In this document: one piece after another, positions 23,596 to 34,673 of the stretch
How the letters are laid out: every line of letters starts with the position of its first letter
Position numbering within the stretch: the first letter of the stretch is position 1
Origin: Stropharia rugosoannulata
Taxonomy: Eukaryota; Basidiomycota; Agaricomycetes; Agaricales; Strophariaceae
Length of the DNA stretch: 64,000 bases
NCBI GenBank assembly: GCA_028532985.1
Contig: JANCIK010000013.1
Location: 372,001 to 436,000, forward strand
Direction: 5' to 3'
Notes under the pieces: model-generated
What the model saw: the letters and a program-made list of their open reading frames with translations, nothing else
Database searches by the model: none
What the model was told of the DNA's origin: nothing
Made by a program: the position numbers and the translations under genes

Positions 23596-24904
23596 ATGTC
23601 CTCCACAATCAAAGTAGGTTTTGTAGGTCTATCCGCAACAGGTTGGGCTGCAAGTACTCTGGGTCCTTCGCTTTTACAAGCATCACTTCGTGAAAAGTAC
23701 AAACTGGTGGCAGTCTCTACGACGTCTGAGGCATCTGCGAAGGCGACTGCGGAAAAGCATGAGGCTCAGCTCGGTCATCCCGTCAAGGCGTACCATGGAG
23801 ATAGCTCGCGAGTCGCGGCAGACCCCGACGTTGACCTGGTTGTCGTGTCTGTAAAGACACAGTACCACAAAAACACCGTTATGCCTGTTATTGCTCAGAA
23901 AAAGAACTTTTTCCTCGAGTGGCCAGCTGGAAGAGACCTGAAGGAGAACTTGGAGATCGCAGAAGCCGCGAAGCGAAATGGCGTGAAGACCTTCATTGGA
24001 CTCCAAGCACGCAATTCTCCTGTTATCAAGAAGGCGAGTACAATTCCAGAAATAGTTTGCTGACTGAAGATTAAGTCCATGCATGGGATCAGGTTAAGGA
24101 ATTGGTCAATTCCGGTACAATTGGGGCCGTGAGATCAACGGTGATGGTGAGTATGACCTTACGGCGTCAACTGTTACATGTAGAAACTGAATGCAAGGCC
24201 CTACATGGCACCTATTAGGTCGGCTTTGTGCCGAGAGAAACAAACTTTTGGCCTCCGGTAGTGACTCCTGAGCAGGCTGCATATACGGTTAATAAGGCGA
24301 ATGGTAGAATCTACTTATACAGTGTATAAGCGATCCGCTCAAGTCAATCTCTTCAGGCGCCACGTCGCTCAGTATAAGCGTTGGCCACCAGCTGGACCCC
24401 CTTACATTTATTCTAGGCGACTTCAGCACTATTACAGCCTCAGCCGCCACAATTTATCCTACTGCATCCGTTATAGATCCGCAAACAGGGAACCTTATTG
24501 ACACTATCCCAGCACAAACACCAGACCATTACACGATTGCAGGATTGCTCAAGTCAGGCGCATTAGCAACAATTGTATGGCGCACTGGGTACAAAAATAC
24601 GCCAGGGAGGAAGCACCTTTTCTGGGAAATTCACGGAGAGGAAGGATGTATCCGCATAGAGTCTGATACTGATATTCTTAGCGCGTTCATGAATGTACAT
24701 AACCCGGATGTGTACCTCAATGGAGAGAAGATAACCATTGAAGGTACCGAGAGCCATGTCATGGGTACCCTGGGTGCTGCTTGGGAAGCATACGCAAACG
24801 GTGACGAGAAACAATATGCCAATATCGATGATGCTACGCGAAACCACCGTATTCTGGATGCGGTGAAGAGGAGTGTAGAAGGGGGAATAACTATTACTTT
24901 GTAA
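23596..24904 (+). CDS. Gal80-like protein (Gfo/Idh/MocA fold), copy 2
   Basis: A paralogue of the genes at 14872 and 45037, with the same four-exon plan. ATG 23596 gives IKVGFVGLSATGWAASTL (Rossmann loop), then DPDVDLVVVSVKTQYHKN and FLEWPAGRD, where the Gfo/Idh EKP Lys is Trp. After short introns: SGTIGAVRSTV, VGFVPRETNFWPPVV, NKANG joined to the GHQ exon, DHYTIAGLLKSGALATIVWR, HLFWEIHGEEGCIRIES, and NPDVYLNGEKITIEGTES. It ends at TAA 24904. The 20-kb repeat island begins about 200 bases downstream. Likely a nucleotide-binding regulator or sensor of the Gal80 class; whether any oxidoreductase activity remains is unknown. Confidence 0.85.
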
Positions 24905-25113
24905 AGAAACATATACATTTCATTATTGTAGTAACGGTGACAATAAATGAAGGAATGTAACAAATGAGCACGATAATAGTCTATATAAGGTATATTGGTT
25001 TCCTAATTGAACCCTCTATTTGACTCCTTCTGAATCGTACTTTAATGGTAAGATGGGCTTATCTACTAATGTATGGCTAATAATGGTATATGTTATACCG
25101 GTCAAGTACGACT

Positions 25114-25178
25114 TAACTCGCCCTGCATTGCACCAGATCGCGTCCCGCAATCCTCAAATATACACCCTGCATGGTTTA
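25114..25178 (+). repeat. Left terminal inverted repeat of the island
   Basis: Contains CCCTGCAT at 25121, CCCGCAAT at 25144 and CCCTGCAT at 25165. The same three motifs occur at the same spacing, inverted, at 44733-44797. Confidence 0.65.
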
Positions 25179-25367
25179 AGTGGCTTAAAGTCAGGGCTTA
25201 AAGTCGTTAACATATTATTATGACCGTATCCACGCACAGTGCCTTATACTATATATTATGCATTTCTGGTGATGTACTGTACATACTGTTTATATAGGCC
25301 ACAGCAAGACCACAGCCACCGTAAAGCTAAATAACTACTGTGAATATCAGGAGACCCATGCCGCCGT

Positions 25368-26540
25368 CACTGTACACCTGTACAGCGAAGTCACCAGGCG
25401 TGCACGTGCATTCCTCTGACACACACCGCCGGCAATTGTAGAGTTCCACAGTGAGGTACAAATCTACTCTACTATACAATTCTTACTGACCTCTCCTCAC
25501 TGTACATATGCACTGCAAAGGCGACCTGGAATGGTGCCCCTCACTGTACATCTGTACTGTGAAGGCAACCTGGGATGCACGTGCCCACCCCTGACGCACA
25601 CCGCCGGAAGGACTGTAGAACTACACAGTAGCCTACGTACGGATATACAGTACATATGTACCCCTTCCACTCTCATGCGCCACTGTAAATATAATAGAAC
25701 CCACTCCGGCGCCACTGTACATCTCTACAGCGAAACCAATACATGGTGTACGTGAGCTATTCTGAAACACAACCCGTCGTCACTGTAGAGCCGCACCGTG
25801 GGTGCGAGCATGTAGTACATCTATATAAGACTAGCTACATAGCTACTCTATGCAGTACTTATGCACTCCATCCATTTTCCAACCACTGTAAGACTAAGAG
25901 GACCAATGTTAACGTCGCTGTACATCTGTACAGCAACGCTACCCAGACGCATACACACACATACTCACCACTATAGAGCCTGACAGTGAGTGACAAATCC
26001 ACTCTATACAGTACCTACGCACGCAAGACCACTTGCTGATATTGTAAAACCACACGGCTGCGTCACGCGTCACTGTCCATATGTACCGCGTAGTCAACTC
26101 GGTATGCAGGTGCGCTCCCAAACCTCTCTCCCCGTCCTCCAGCGATAACACGCCTCAGTCAATTTGGACAAGGACTGCTGCATTATAAGGTACATTGGGT
26201 ATGATCGAGCAATGAACACTACAAGCGCAACTTGCTGGAGCTCCTTGCCATCAACGTGGAGGGGCGCACACCGGCGCACTGTAGAGCAGCACAGCCACAC
26301 TGCACAGTACTTATGTACGCCATTTCTCCTGTTGTTAAGTGTAAAAACAAGAGGAACCAGGCAAACATGACTGTATGTCTACACAGTGAAGCCAACGAGG
26401 TGTATATGCTGCCTACTGTACAGCTACTTTAGTACAAAGTACTTATGCACTCTATCACCCTAGTTACTGTCTATTTAAAAGAAGTTAACTTGAAGTTGCC
26501 GTCACTGTATATAGAGACACTGTATGAGTAACTGTGGAAT
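25368..26540. repeat. Array of degenerate CACTGTACAT(N)TGTACAG palindromes
   Basis: Imperfect copies of a dyad, CACTGTACATCTGTACAG, occur at about 25368, 25498, 25542, 25713, 25917 and 26071, with weaker ones near 26370 and 26505. Several are followed by GCGAA or GCAACC-like sequence. No gene is seen here. It looks like a subterminal transposase-binding array. Confidence 0.6.
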
Positions 26541-26725
26541 TAAGACTCTCTGAATCAAGAGGGTTGTGTGCATCAATCTTTCACTGTACTACATTATGAC
26601 GGTCTGGTCCTACAGTGTGGATTTACGGTGAAAAATTCGCATGTCATTACTATTCAAAGCTCTTGTCCACGTAATATATTCTTAGAGACCAGGAAATTCT
26701 GCCAGCACTCTACGTTGACACAGCC

Positions 26726-29700
26726 ATGATGGAGTACACAAAATCCATTATCACACTTCCTCATGTTTCTTCAGCTGCAGGAAATGAAATCAGTCTCCGT
26801 AAAGCATACCAAGGCCTCAAGCACATTCCGACACCCACGCGAAAACGTCGTAAACCCAATGCTCCCAGTTCAGAGAGTCTTGGAAGTAGGAAACTACGAA
26901 GAGCATTAATCGGAAGAAAGACCAAGGACAACTCTGCTCCACCAAGCCTGCCTGGGCCTTCAGCAGTTGCAGAGTCTGAGCAAGGTGTATCTCACGCTTC
27001 GATAATGGACACCGCCATGGCGTTTGAGGGAAGCTATGTGGATAATGATCTGGGTGCACCTGTCGATGCGTACAATGATGCAACAACCGCGCAAGATCCA
27101 GATACAGAAAATCGCGAAGACCCAGGAAGGGTGTCGGACCCATATGAACACTTTTTTGACGCGGTTATTACTGGGAGCCTTGCATTCTACCAGTTGTCGA
27201 AGAAGACATTTGTCGCAAATGGATGGAATCAACTGAGAGGGGAAGCTTCAGTGCGTATTTACAAAGCTGATTGGTAACCACTGACCTAAAGCTCTACTCA
27301 CTAGACACATTGGTATCATATACATGCCATCAAGGATGACTCCGATGCTTCTGTAGTCTGCCTCTGCCCCGAATCGAAGAAGAAAGCAACCTGCTTTCAT
27401 TCAAGGTTCATCCGCGAGCATGGGAATACTTTCTTTCCGGATACTGATGGAATGCCATGTAAGAGATGCTGTTTCGTAAACGTCTACATTTAACTAACTA
27501 CTACGAAGTGAACCATGATAAACCGAAAATTATTCTCCGCTATCCATGGGGCGAAGCCGCTACTGGCGAGTTCATGAACTATGTTTCTGTTCCACCTCCA
27601 CGTGATGCCACTATTAAGAACTCCACTGTTGTAGAGTACAAGGGTAGAGATGATGGATCGGGAGTATGGAAGTGTTCTTCTGATTCAGTGCAGTTATGCC
27701 CACATATATCACTTGCTAAACATGCTTTGAATCATAACAAGGACGGTACTTCCGCAGACGATACCATTCAGCTTCTCCCGCACGTAGAAGGTAGCGCACC
27801 CGCATGCAATTCAACCATTTTTGTTGACATTTTGTTTGCTTATAGCTAGAAAGGTACAGCGTTCAACAGATGAGGACGATCTCACAGACTCTGCAATCTC
27901 ATACCTGCCTATCGCGCCTCCTCTTTGGGCACGAGTGAGCTCTGACACACATCGGAAATCTACCACCGACGCTGACTACGAGAACATTGTCCTAAAGCTA
28001 TCCAGCACATCGTCATGTAGCTGCCAGTCACCCCGCCAAGTCTATGATCCGGATGTTCCTATCTTTACCAAACCTTGTACAGTTTACGGTCTTCTGAGGT
28101 CCTGGCAGGCCAATATTGAGGTTCAGAGGTGCCCTGCATGTCGACTTCCACGAATCGGTCCGGACTGCAGTGAACAAGGGCTCTTCAACTTCAACAACAA
28201 TATTCTTGTCACTTATGACGTGTTGAACGACTACATTAGTTCCTTTACTACCTCTGAAACACCATTTACTGCTTGGGTAACCGTTATATCTAGGCGATAC
28301 TCAACACGCGAAAGACCCCAGCGCTTTATGGACCAGAAACGATTCCGAGACGTTTGGTTTGCATATGCAAGACTGCTGGATCTTGGGAACGACATGGTTT
28401 GCCCCCAATGCGGACCCAACCCATCTGCGGTGATATGGGACGGCGTTTCAATTTCCTTCAATAGAAAGAAGGCTTTATCTTCGCTGGAGCCGCCCACCTC
28501 CATTACTTCATTTTCGCCAATCTATAACGATACTGTGCGTATCAAGGGAACACAAGTGATACCCAGCAAGGAGGTCAGAAAGCGTCTTCGCCAAGTTCTC
28601 AACGGCCCGCCCCTGGCGGGAGGTAATATATTGGCCACTGAGAACGGACCAGGAGCAGACGACACTGAAGACAGCGATGAGGAAGAGGCACGAAATGCGA
28701 GGCGTGCAGCTTTAGAGAAAGGCATACAGTCAATGAAACAACGCTTCAATATGATTCCAGACCTCCTTGCCGACCTCACAGAGATCGACGAGTCACTGGG
28801 AGGTTTTTTTAACGCGTATTTTGGCACAGAAGCCGTTTTACAAGGCCTGCCTCATCCCGCCGAATACAAGGAATTTCTTCTACAGGTATATACGCTCCAT
28901 TGAGACTAGTATGCCTCGCTAACCCGTTTTGATAGATCGCTGCTGAAGAAAATGCGACGCAGATGATAAACGGACGTTCCCTCCCTTTACTGCGGGACTT
29001 CTTGAGATCCCCAACGTACTTAACTGCCTCCAAGCTCATCCACGTCCCAAGCCTGTACAATATCTTGGAGCACGAAATGAGCAGGCAAGGTGTGTTTAAC
29101 CGTCAGACGCTCGCTATCTGTCGGTGGTTGTATACGCGTTGCGAGTCTGTGCGTCGGGAATTCAAAGTCCACCATACCATGGACCCTAGCCCTATAGGTT
29201 CAGATCTCAAAAATGCGGCGTGGAGAAAGGTATGCTTAAGTTATGTCATAATATACCGCATATTGACAATTATATGGAGACCGGATGTTACTATGCCATG
29301 CCACAAATACGACACAGGCCTTCATATCCACAGTTGAAAGAAGGAACCAGGGACACTACGTCCGACAGGAAAGAAGGGTGTCGGAAGTTTTATAACACGT
29401 ACAGTCCGCGGAAGCTCACAGGTGGTATCATGGTCTGCTGGTGTACCCATAGCGTGTCGTACGGATTTCATTGCATTCCCGTAGGTGAAGGGCGGAATGA
29501 TGTCTTTTCGGCCATGTACACTAGGTGGGAGAAGGCGCCGGAGATAGTCGTCTATGACTTTGCCTGCGAGCTGCAGCCATATTGTATGCTCAGGGAGCCG
29601 GAATTCTTTGAGAACACATTATTCGCCATTGACGACTTTCACGCAGCCGACCATACCAAGTGCGCATCTGCGTGTTTCTTGAAGAGTTATAAGAACTCTG

Positions 29701-29864
29701 ACCCTCGACTACTCCGAATTAACACCAGTGCGGGGGAGTGCGGGAACCAAGGCCTGTCTCGAATTCGCAAATCGATCGGTTACATGGGCCAGGAGAGGTC
29801 TATGACATTTACGAAGGTCTTTTTGTCTATTTGGAACAGAATTCGCATCCAGAAACTGATGTAG
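26726..29864 (+). CDS. KDZ-like transposase with cysteine clusters
   Basis: A large DNA-transposon transposase of the kind annotated in agaricomycetes as KDZ-associated (CxC cysteine cluster) proteins. ATG 26726; a basic, disordered N-terminus (TPTRKRRKPNAPSS), then a Cys/His part (VVCLCPESKKKATCFHSRF), a second cluster around CSCQSPRQ and CPACRLPRIGPDC, and MVCPQCGPNPSAVIWDGVSI, whose Asp is a good first DDE residue. The core gives EIVVYDFACELQPYC (second Asp), FAIDDFHAADHTKCASA and INTSAGECGNQGLSRIRKS (Glu candidate). An intron near 29229-29280 joins AAWRK to TGCYYAMPQIR. Acidic linker at about 28660-28700. All exons join in frame, so it may be functional. The transposase call is solid; the exact KDZ subfamily is not. 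Confidence 0.75.
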
Positions 29865-30219
29865 TGTAATAATGATACATGTACATTACAGATCAATATA
29901 CTGAATAGGGTTGCGGTTATGGACTGAGGTTATGGTGCTACTGGTATAGTGTATTGTCACTGACTCAATATGATTACTGGTCCACACAACAGTGGAATCC
30001 CCTTCCGGCTAGTAGAGTTCTCCAGAACTGTATCAAACTACCTTCTACAATTACGTGACTCCTTACTGTTTATTATGACTTTTAAGTGACACTTGTACGC
30101 TATAGGTGCCTAGTACTGTATAACTGTTTGTCTCAAATGCATTTGTGGCAAACAAGTCATACGTGTCGTGTCGATTTACCAAATATTCGCACTTACCTTC
30201 ACCTTCCTTCACTTTAGCT

Positions 30220-31863
30220 ATGACAACCCCTTCCAAAGCAAGGAAGAGGGCTCCGCAACGATGCCTAAAATGTCCTGATAGGCCACTTCGCATTGAATGC
30301 CTTATTCATGGCGCAAAAAAATCAAGGGTACCTGCCTCGACGACTGCCGCACTTGTCCCAGAAGCAAAATCTACTCCTCCTTCTCAACCCTTTCCTGGTC
30401 GAGCGGTGAGTTGTTGAATATATTGAGCATTTTACTCCTTTCCCATAAGCGCTCTCCTTTCCCATAATCGCTGCTTAGACAAGAAGCTCATCCGGAAATA
30501 GCGCACAGAAAAGCAAGAAGAAGGTAAGTGTATTGTTGTCTTAATAATGTCGAGACCAGTTTCAAAGTTCTCCAGATAACTGCATTGGTGCAGGCAAGAT
30601 CACCCAAGCGATGTAGGAGTTGCCCAGGAAGACCCTTGCTCTCCCAATGTGCGCATTCAAAGAAGGGAAGGACGTATCTGCGCGAGAAATCAGTGTTGAA
30701 TGTTCGTTACAATGAGGCTTTATGCATGTCCCACACTTATTATTGGCACTCAACAGGACATTCAAGACATCCCGACTTACAACCCTGCTATAGCGCCTAT
30801 TGTTAACGGAACCCTGTCCCCTAATGACTCACGGTCTACTAGCGCTGGCATTGCTTTCCCTTTGAAACCGCCTATCCGAGACGTATTCTCTACTCCTACA
30901 CATTTGGTTGGTATACACCACTTAGTAGACGATACACAAATCGACCCCCTTTTATTGTCTGATCCCCCATCCGGTAGTTATCGTGCCCAATACGCTATAC
31001 ATACTATTGAGCTAACATCAAATTACTTTACATATAGGTTTTACAAGTTCTTCGGGGACTGAAGATCCCTCAGACAATGAACTCCTGTTTTCTCGAGTGG
31101 TGATGTCTTCGAGCCCTGCAACATCACTCAGCGCCAAAGAAAGTAGTCCAATTCCTTCTTCTCCGCCCTTTACTCAGAATGTGCATTCTAGTATGGTTTT
31201 CTCGCTTCATAACCGTTCATAAACAAGCTTATAAATTATATCCAGTATCTGCGTCCTCTAGAGTTCGTGCAAACGAGGCCAACCCTATTTTTGGTCACGT
31301 CGAAGGGGCAATGAGAGGAGGAATGTTACACAGTATGATTTCGTATTCCTGCCCTTACAATCTTACTAAATCGTTACATTAGACGTAGTTAGAAGGCACC
31401 GTAAGCCAGAGCCAATCACCGATCTTACTGTTGCGAGCGCAAGATTTTTGAAAATGATGAACTCTTTGCTTGAGAAAGTACGCTCTACAACCTCATTCAC
31501 TCACGTCGTATATACCTGATGTCTCGGTAGTGCGAAGATATATCAACAGCAACAGCATGCTGGCTTTTCATTGGGGCGCAGCATGTCTCTGCAAAGTTAC
31601 CCACCATACACTATACATCGCCGCGTTTCATCCTGGAAGCTCCTGAGTGGGCTCAGACTCATGTGAATGACTTTAATAACCAGATTACTGATCTTCTACA
31701 GGCAAGACGCAAAGACGCAATGGAAAGGGAGGAGGAGCTGAGAGCGACCAAGGATAAGAACCGCGCCCTTCAGTTGGAACTTGAGAACGCCAAAAAAGAG
31801 ATTGCAAAGTTAACCAGTCGAGCTCGCTACGGTGAATTTCTTCAAGGAAGTAGCATGACGTAG
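30220..31863 (+). CDS. Small protein with two CxxC-PxxPL-C-H motifs and coiled coil
   Basis: Unknown island gene. ATG 30220 (MTTPSKARKRAPQ); the frame is open further upstream only from a GTG. Two matching motifs sit in adjacent exons, RCLKCPDRPLRIECLIH and RCRSCPGRPLLSQCAHS, each C-x2-C-x8-C-x2-H, a plausible small zinc-binding unit. The middle part is Ser/Pro/Thr-rich and disordered (SSPATSLSAKESSPIPSS). The last exon forms a clear coiled coil (RKDAMEREEELRATKDKNRA, ending with SRARYGEFLQGSSMT). About six exons; some borders between 30420 and 31560 are uncertain. The combination suggests a nucleic-acid or protein adaptor. No function is claimed. Confidence 0.55.
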
Positions 31864-32013
31864 CATAGTGGCCAAATCAATGGATTTTGTTAGTTTCTGA
31901 GTTACGGAGCTGCAGACGTTTGGACGGTTACCTACCGGCGATACATACTTCACGCACATGCGGTAGGTCTTAGGTAGCCTTAGGTAGCTACGACCAAGCT
32001 ACGTAAGCCAAGT

Positions 32014-32036
32014 TCTGATGGACCTGGTCCATCAGA
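32014..32036. repeat. Perfect palindrome, 11-bp arms
   Basis: TCTGATGGACC, one T, then GGTCCATCAGA. The arms are exact reverse complements. Confidence 0.8.
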
Positions 32037-32494
32037 CAACATGATTTTTTTTGTTGCGCCTAAGTCACAATTAAAATTCCGCATAGTAATATGGCTGTTT
32101 GTCCGTAGAGCATTGGTCAGAAACTACTTTGAATCTTTTTTTTCTGTAAGCTGTACCTCAACTGAGCGCAACTGCAGGACACGCATTGGAATCTCATTGT
32201 CAGGACCTCAAGCTCGATATCATAGGCAGGTCTCGGGGTACCATGTGCAACTGATAACAACCGAAATGTTTTACATACACGAGATATGATTTCCAAGGCC
32301 TCCCCAAGTCTCGTGCATATGGCGCCATGTATTGGGACCGTGGATCAAGGGCAATCTGCTAGTAGAAAGTTCCAGTAAATCCTTTACATTTCATACGACT
32401 ACATCTCGACTACATGTACTCTTACTCAACAGCTATTCAGTGATAAGTCTAAGCACACATTACACGGCATAGCGTTGTTCTGCAGGTACTAGTG

Positions 32495-32522
32495 CATACA
32501 TATGCGTAGTTGCATATGTATG
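32495..32522. repeat. Hairpin, 11-bp arms
   Basis: CATACATATGC, loop GTAGTT, GCATATGTATG. The arms are perfect. The right arm runs straight into the 22-bp tandem repeat. Confidence 0.75.
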
Positions 32523-33307
32523 ACGGTATAGGGCGGTATGTATGACGGTATAGGGCAGTATGTAGGTCCAGCATCATATGCTGCCATGCTAAGCAGTCCA
32601 TATCATTGGTGTGTAATTACAAATTGATCAGTTTGTCGAAGATCAATCACGTCCGCCCAGCTTATATATCACATTAACAGACGCTCCGTACGGATCGGGG
32701 AACCTACGTGTTGTCAAGTCCTGGCTCCCTTCGTGTGGCCTCTAACTCTAGCAAAGGTCCTCTATAGAGTGCGCTATCCTTGCAACACTTGAAAGTGTAT
32801 GCCAGCATGTAGACAGGCGTAGGCCTATGTAGGCGCAGAGTCATATGCTGACATGTTGTGTAGTCAAGATCATCAATGAACTAGTGATATCAACATTTGA
32901 TCAAGGTTATGGAGATATGCCCGCTTACCGGAGATGGACCAGAGGAGATCGCTCTGGTTCAGATGTCATGGTCTCCAACTGCTGTACTTGGGCCTTGGTC
33001 CATCACATCACGACGCTGTCCGCATACCCGACTTACCATTCTCCGTCTCCCTTCATATGACCTCTTGCGCCTCCAAGGTTGTCATTGAGTCTTCCGGCGA
33101 AGCCTTGCTTCGCATTGATCCCTTCTATAGAGCGGGACGTGCTTGCGACTCTCGCACATGTAGGTCTTCATTATGTGTTCAAATAGACGAAAGTAAATTC
33201 ACTTCGAAAACATAGGTCATGAGATCAACGAAATACGACGTGTGCTAGAATTGGGCCGCAAGACTAGATTCTTCTCAAAGAAAAGTTAGCCTTTTGCCTT
33301 TAATGCT

Positions 33308-34187
33308 TTGGTTTCTCCGCCCTCACTGACTATTTTTCTTGACTTAGACGTCTCGCTGCGAATTGTATTCCCGAGTATCTCAGGGGATACGGTGATACCT
33401 TATCCACATCCTCAGCCCGCAAACGAAGATTTTAGAAGACGTCCATGGTACTTTGGAAAGTCCGAACCTGATGATAATCAGAGATTCCAGGTTGTTGTTG
33501 TTGGACGAAATCCAGGTGTATACGAAGTTATGTGAGTCTTCCTATATCCCATTCTGCAAGCCCACCTTACCGGCCCCCCTTACTGGTTCCCATTATGAAC
33601 AAACCAGGAATGAAGCCCAGATTGATCCATATAACAATCTTGGTCGGAGCGACCCAGTCATTTATCACAACCTACCCGAGGCTAAGGCAGCGTTTGTGAA
33701 TGCTGTGCAACGGCACCAAGTTATGCGTAAGTGCACTAATGTGCGCCGAATCAAGGTCGATGAAGTTGATACACATTTTCACTCTGACATGGGTACGTTG
33801 TATCTATGTCACTTCTTTGCTGCGTATTAATGGCCCAATATCTCCTAGACTATGGATCTGGAGGCCCGGATTGGTGGATCGTTGTTATTGTTGGACGAAT
33901 ACCCGGAGTGTTCAGAATGGGGTAAGGTTCTAGACGCATGTGCGCTTTTATAATGTTGACTGACAGTTCTTGGGCCGTTCGTACACAGGTCGGCCTATAA
34001 TACAGATGCTAATACCTTTCACATTGATGGTGGGGAGAGTGCGACATTCAAGAATCGTCGTAATGCCGTGCGATATTTTCTGCGAGCTTTGTATTTTGGA
34101 CGGGTGGTACGAGTATCTATAGTTGAGATATCTGAGAAGATGTCAGAGGACGACTTCAAAGACCTTGTTCAACCATGGCGGTTCTAG
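33308..34187 (+). CDS. Tandem RNase H1 N-terminal (viroplasmin-type) domain protein
   Basis: Carries two copies of the RNase H1 N-terminal fold, known to bind RNA-DNA hybrids or double-stranded RNA. No catalytic RNase H domain is visible. The first copy has RFQVVVVGRNPGVYE and later LPEAKAAFVNAVQRHQVM. The second has GGPDWWIVVIVGRIPGVF and, after an intron, ATFKNRRNAVRYFLRALYFG. The motif V-V-x-V-G-R-x-P-G-V-Y is the strand-turn that starts the domain. It ends at TAG 34187 (DFKDLVQPWRF). Four or so exons; the start was not found, and the given left limit is where the open frame begins. The nearby minus-strand gene at 36266 has the same architecture. Confidence 0.6.
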
Positions 34188-34251
34188 TAATCATGTATTA
34201 TGGTAGTTAGGATTACCTTTATAATTATGAGGCAGTCGCGTCACATATATA

Positions 34252-34540
34252 ATTCAGCGAGAGCAGACTCTAGTCAGTATTCTGACTTATTATCATTCAA
34301 CGAGAGCAGAATCTAGTCAGTATTCTGACGTATAATAGAATCAGACTGTGTCAGGGGGAGACTGTATGACGGTCACCAGTCATTGAGTCAGATTGTATCA
34401 GAATTCTGATCAAATTCTAATTGTCAGATAGCGTCAGGACCATGATAGTCAGATTGCATCAGAATACAAGCGTCAGGGAGCGTCGTAACTGAATCATAGG
34501 ACCATCATATTTGACTGATCAGAATCGTCAGAACGTCATA
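34252..34540. repeat. 43-bp tandem repeat followed by TCAGA/TCTGA-rich array
   Basis: Two near-identical 43-bp units (34252-34294 and 34295-34337; core GAGAGCAGA.TCTAGTCAGT) are followed by many TCAGA, TCTGA and GTCAG words on both strands up to about 34540, including TCAGAATTCTGA. No gene lies here. Confidence 0.65.
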
Positions 34541-34673
34541 ACTAGACCATCATGGCATCATAATATAATCAGAAACGACTGCTTTTCGGCTCACATGGGG
34601 AGCTTGTATGCCTTGTGTATACCTATCTATCCTTACATTACAGATTTAGGTACATTCAAGTTACTAGTTACTA

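Larger units (their letters stand above)
31864..33307. other. Intergenic, repeats and palindromes only
   Basis: No spliced gene could be built. Visible are a perfect 11-bp-arm palindrome at 32014-32036, a hairpin at 32495-32522, a 22-bp tandem duplication at about 32519-32562 (TATGACGGTATAGGGC core), and two loosely similar segments near 32690-32830 and 33010-33170 that share CTATAGAG and other words. Confidence 0.45.
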
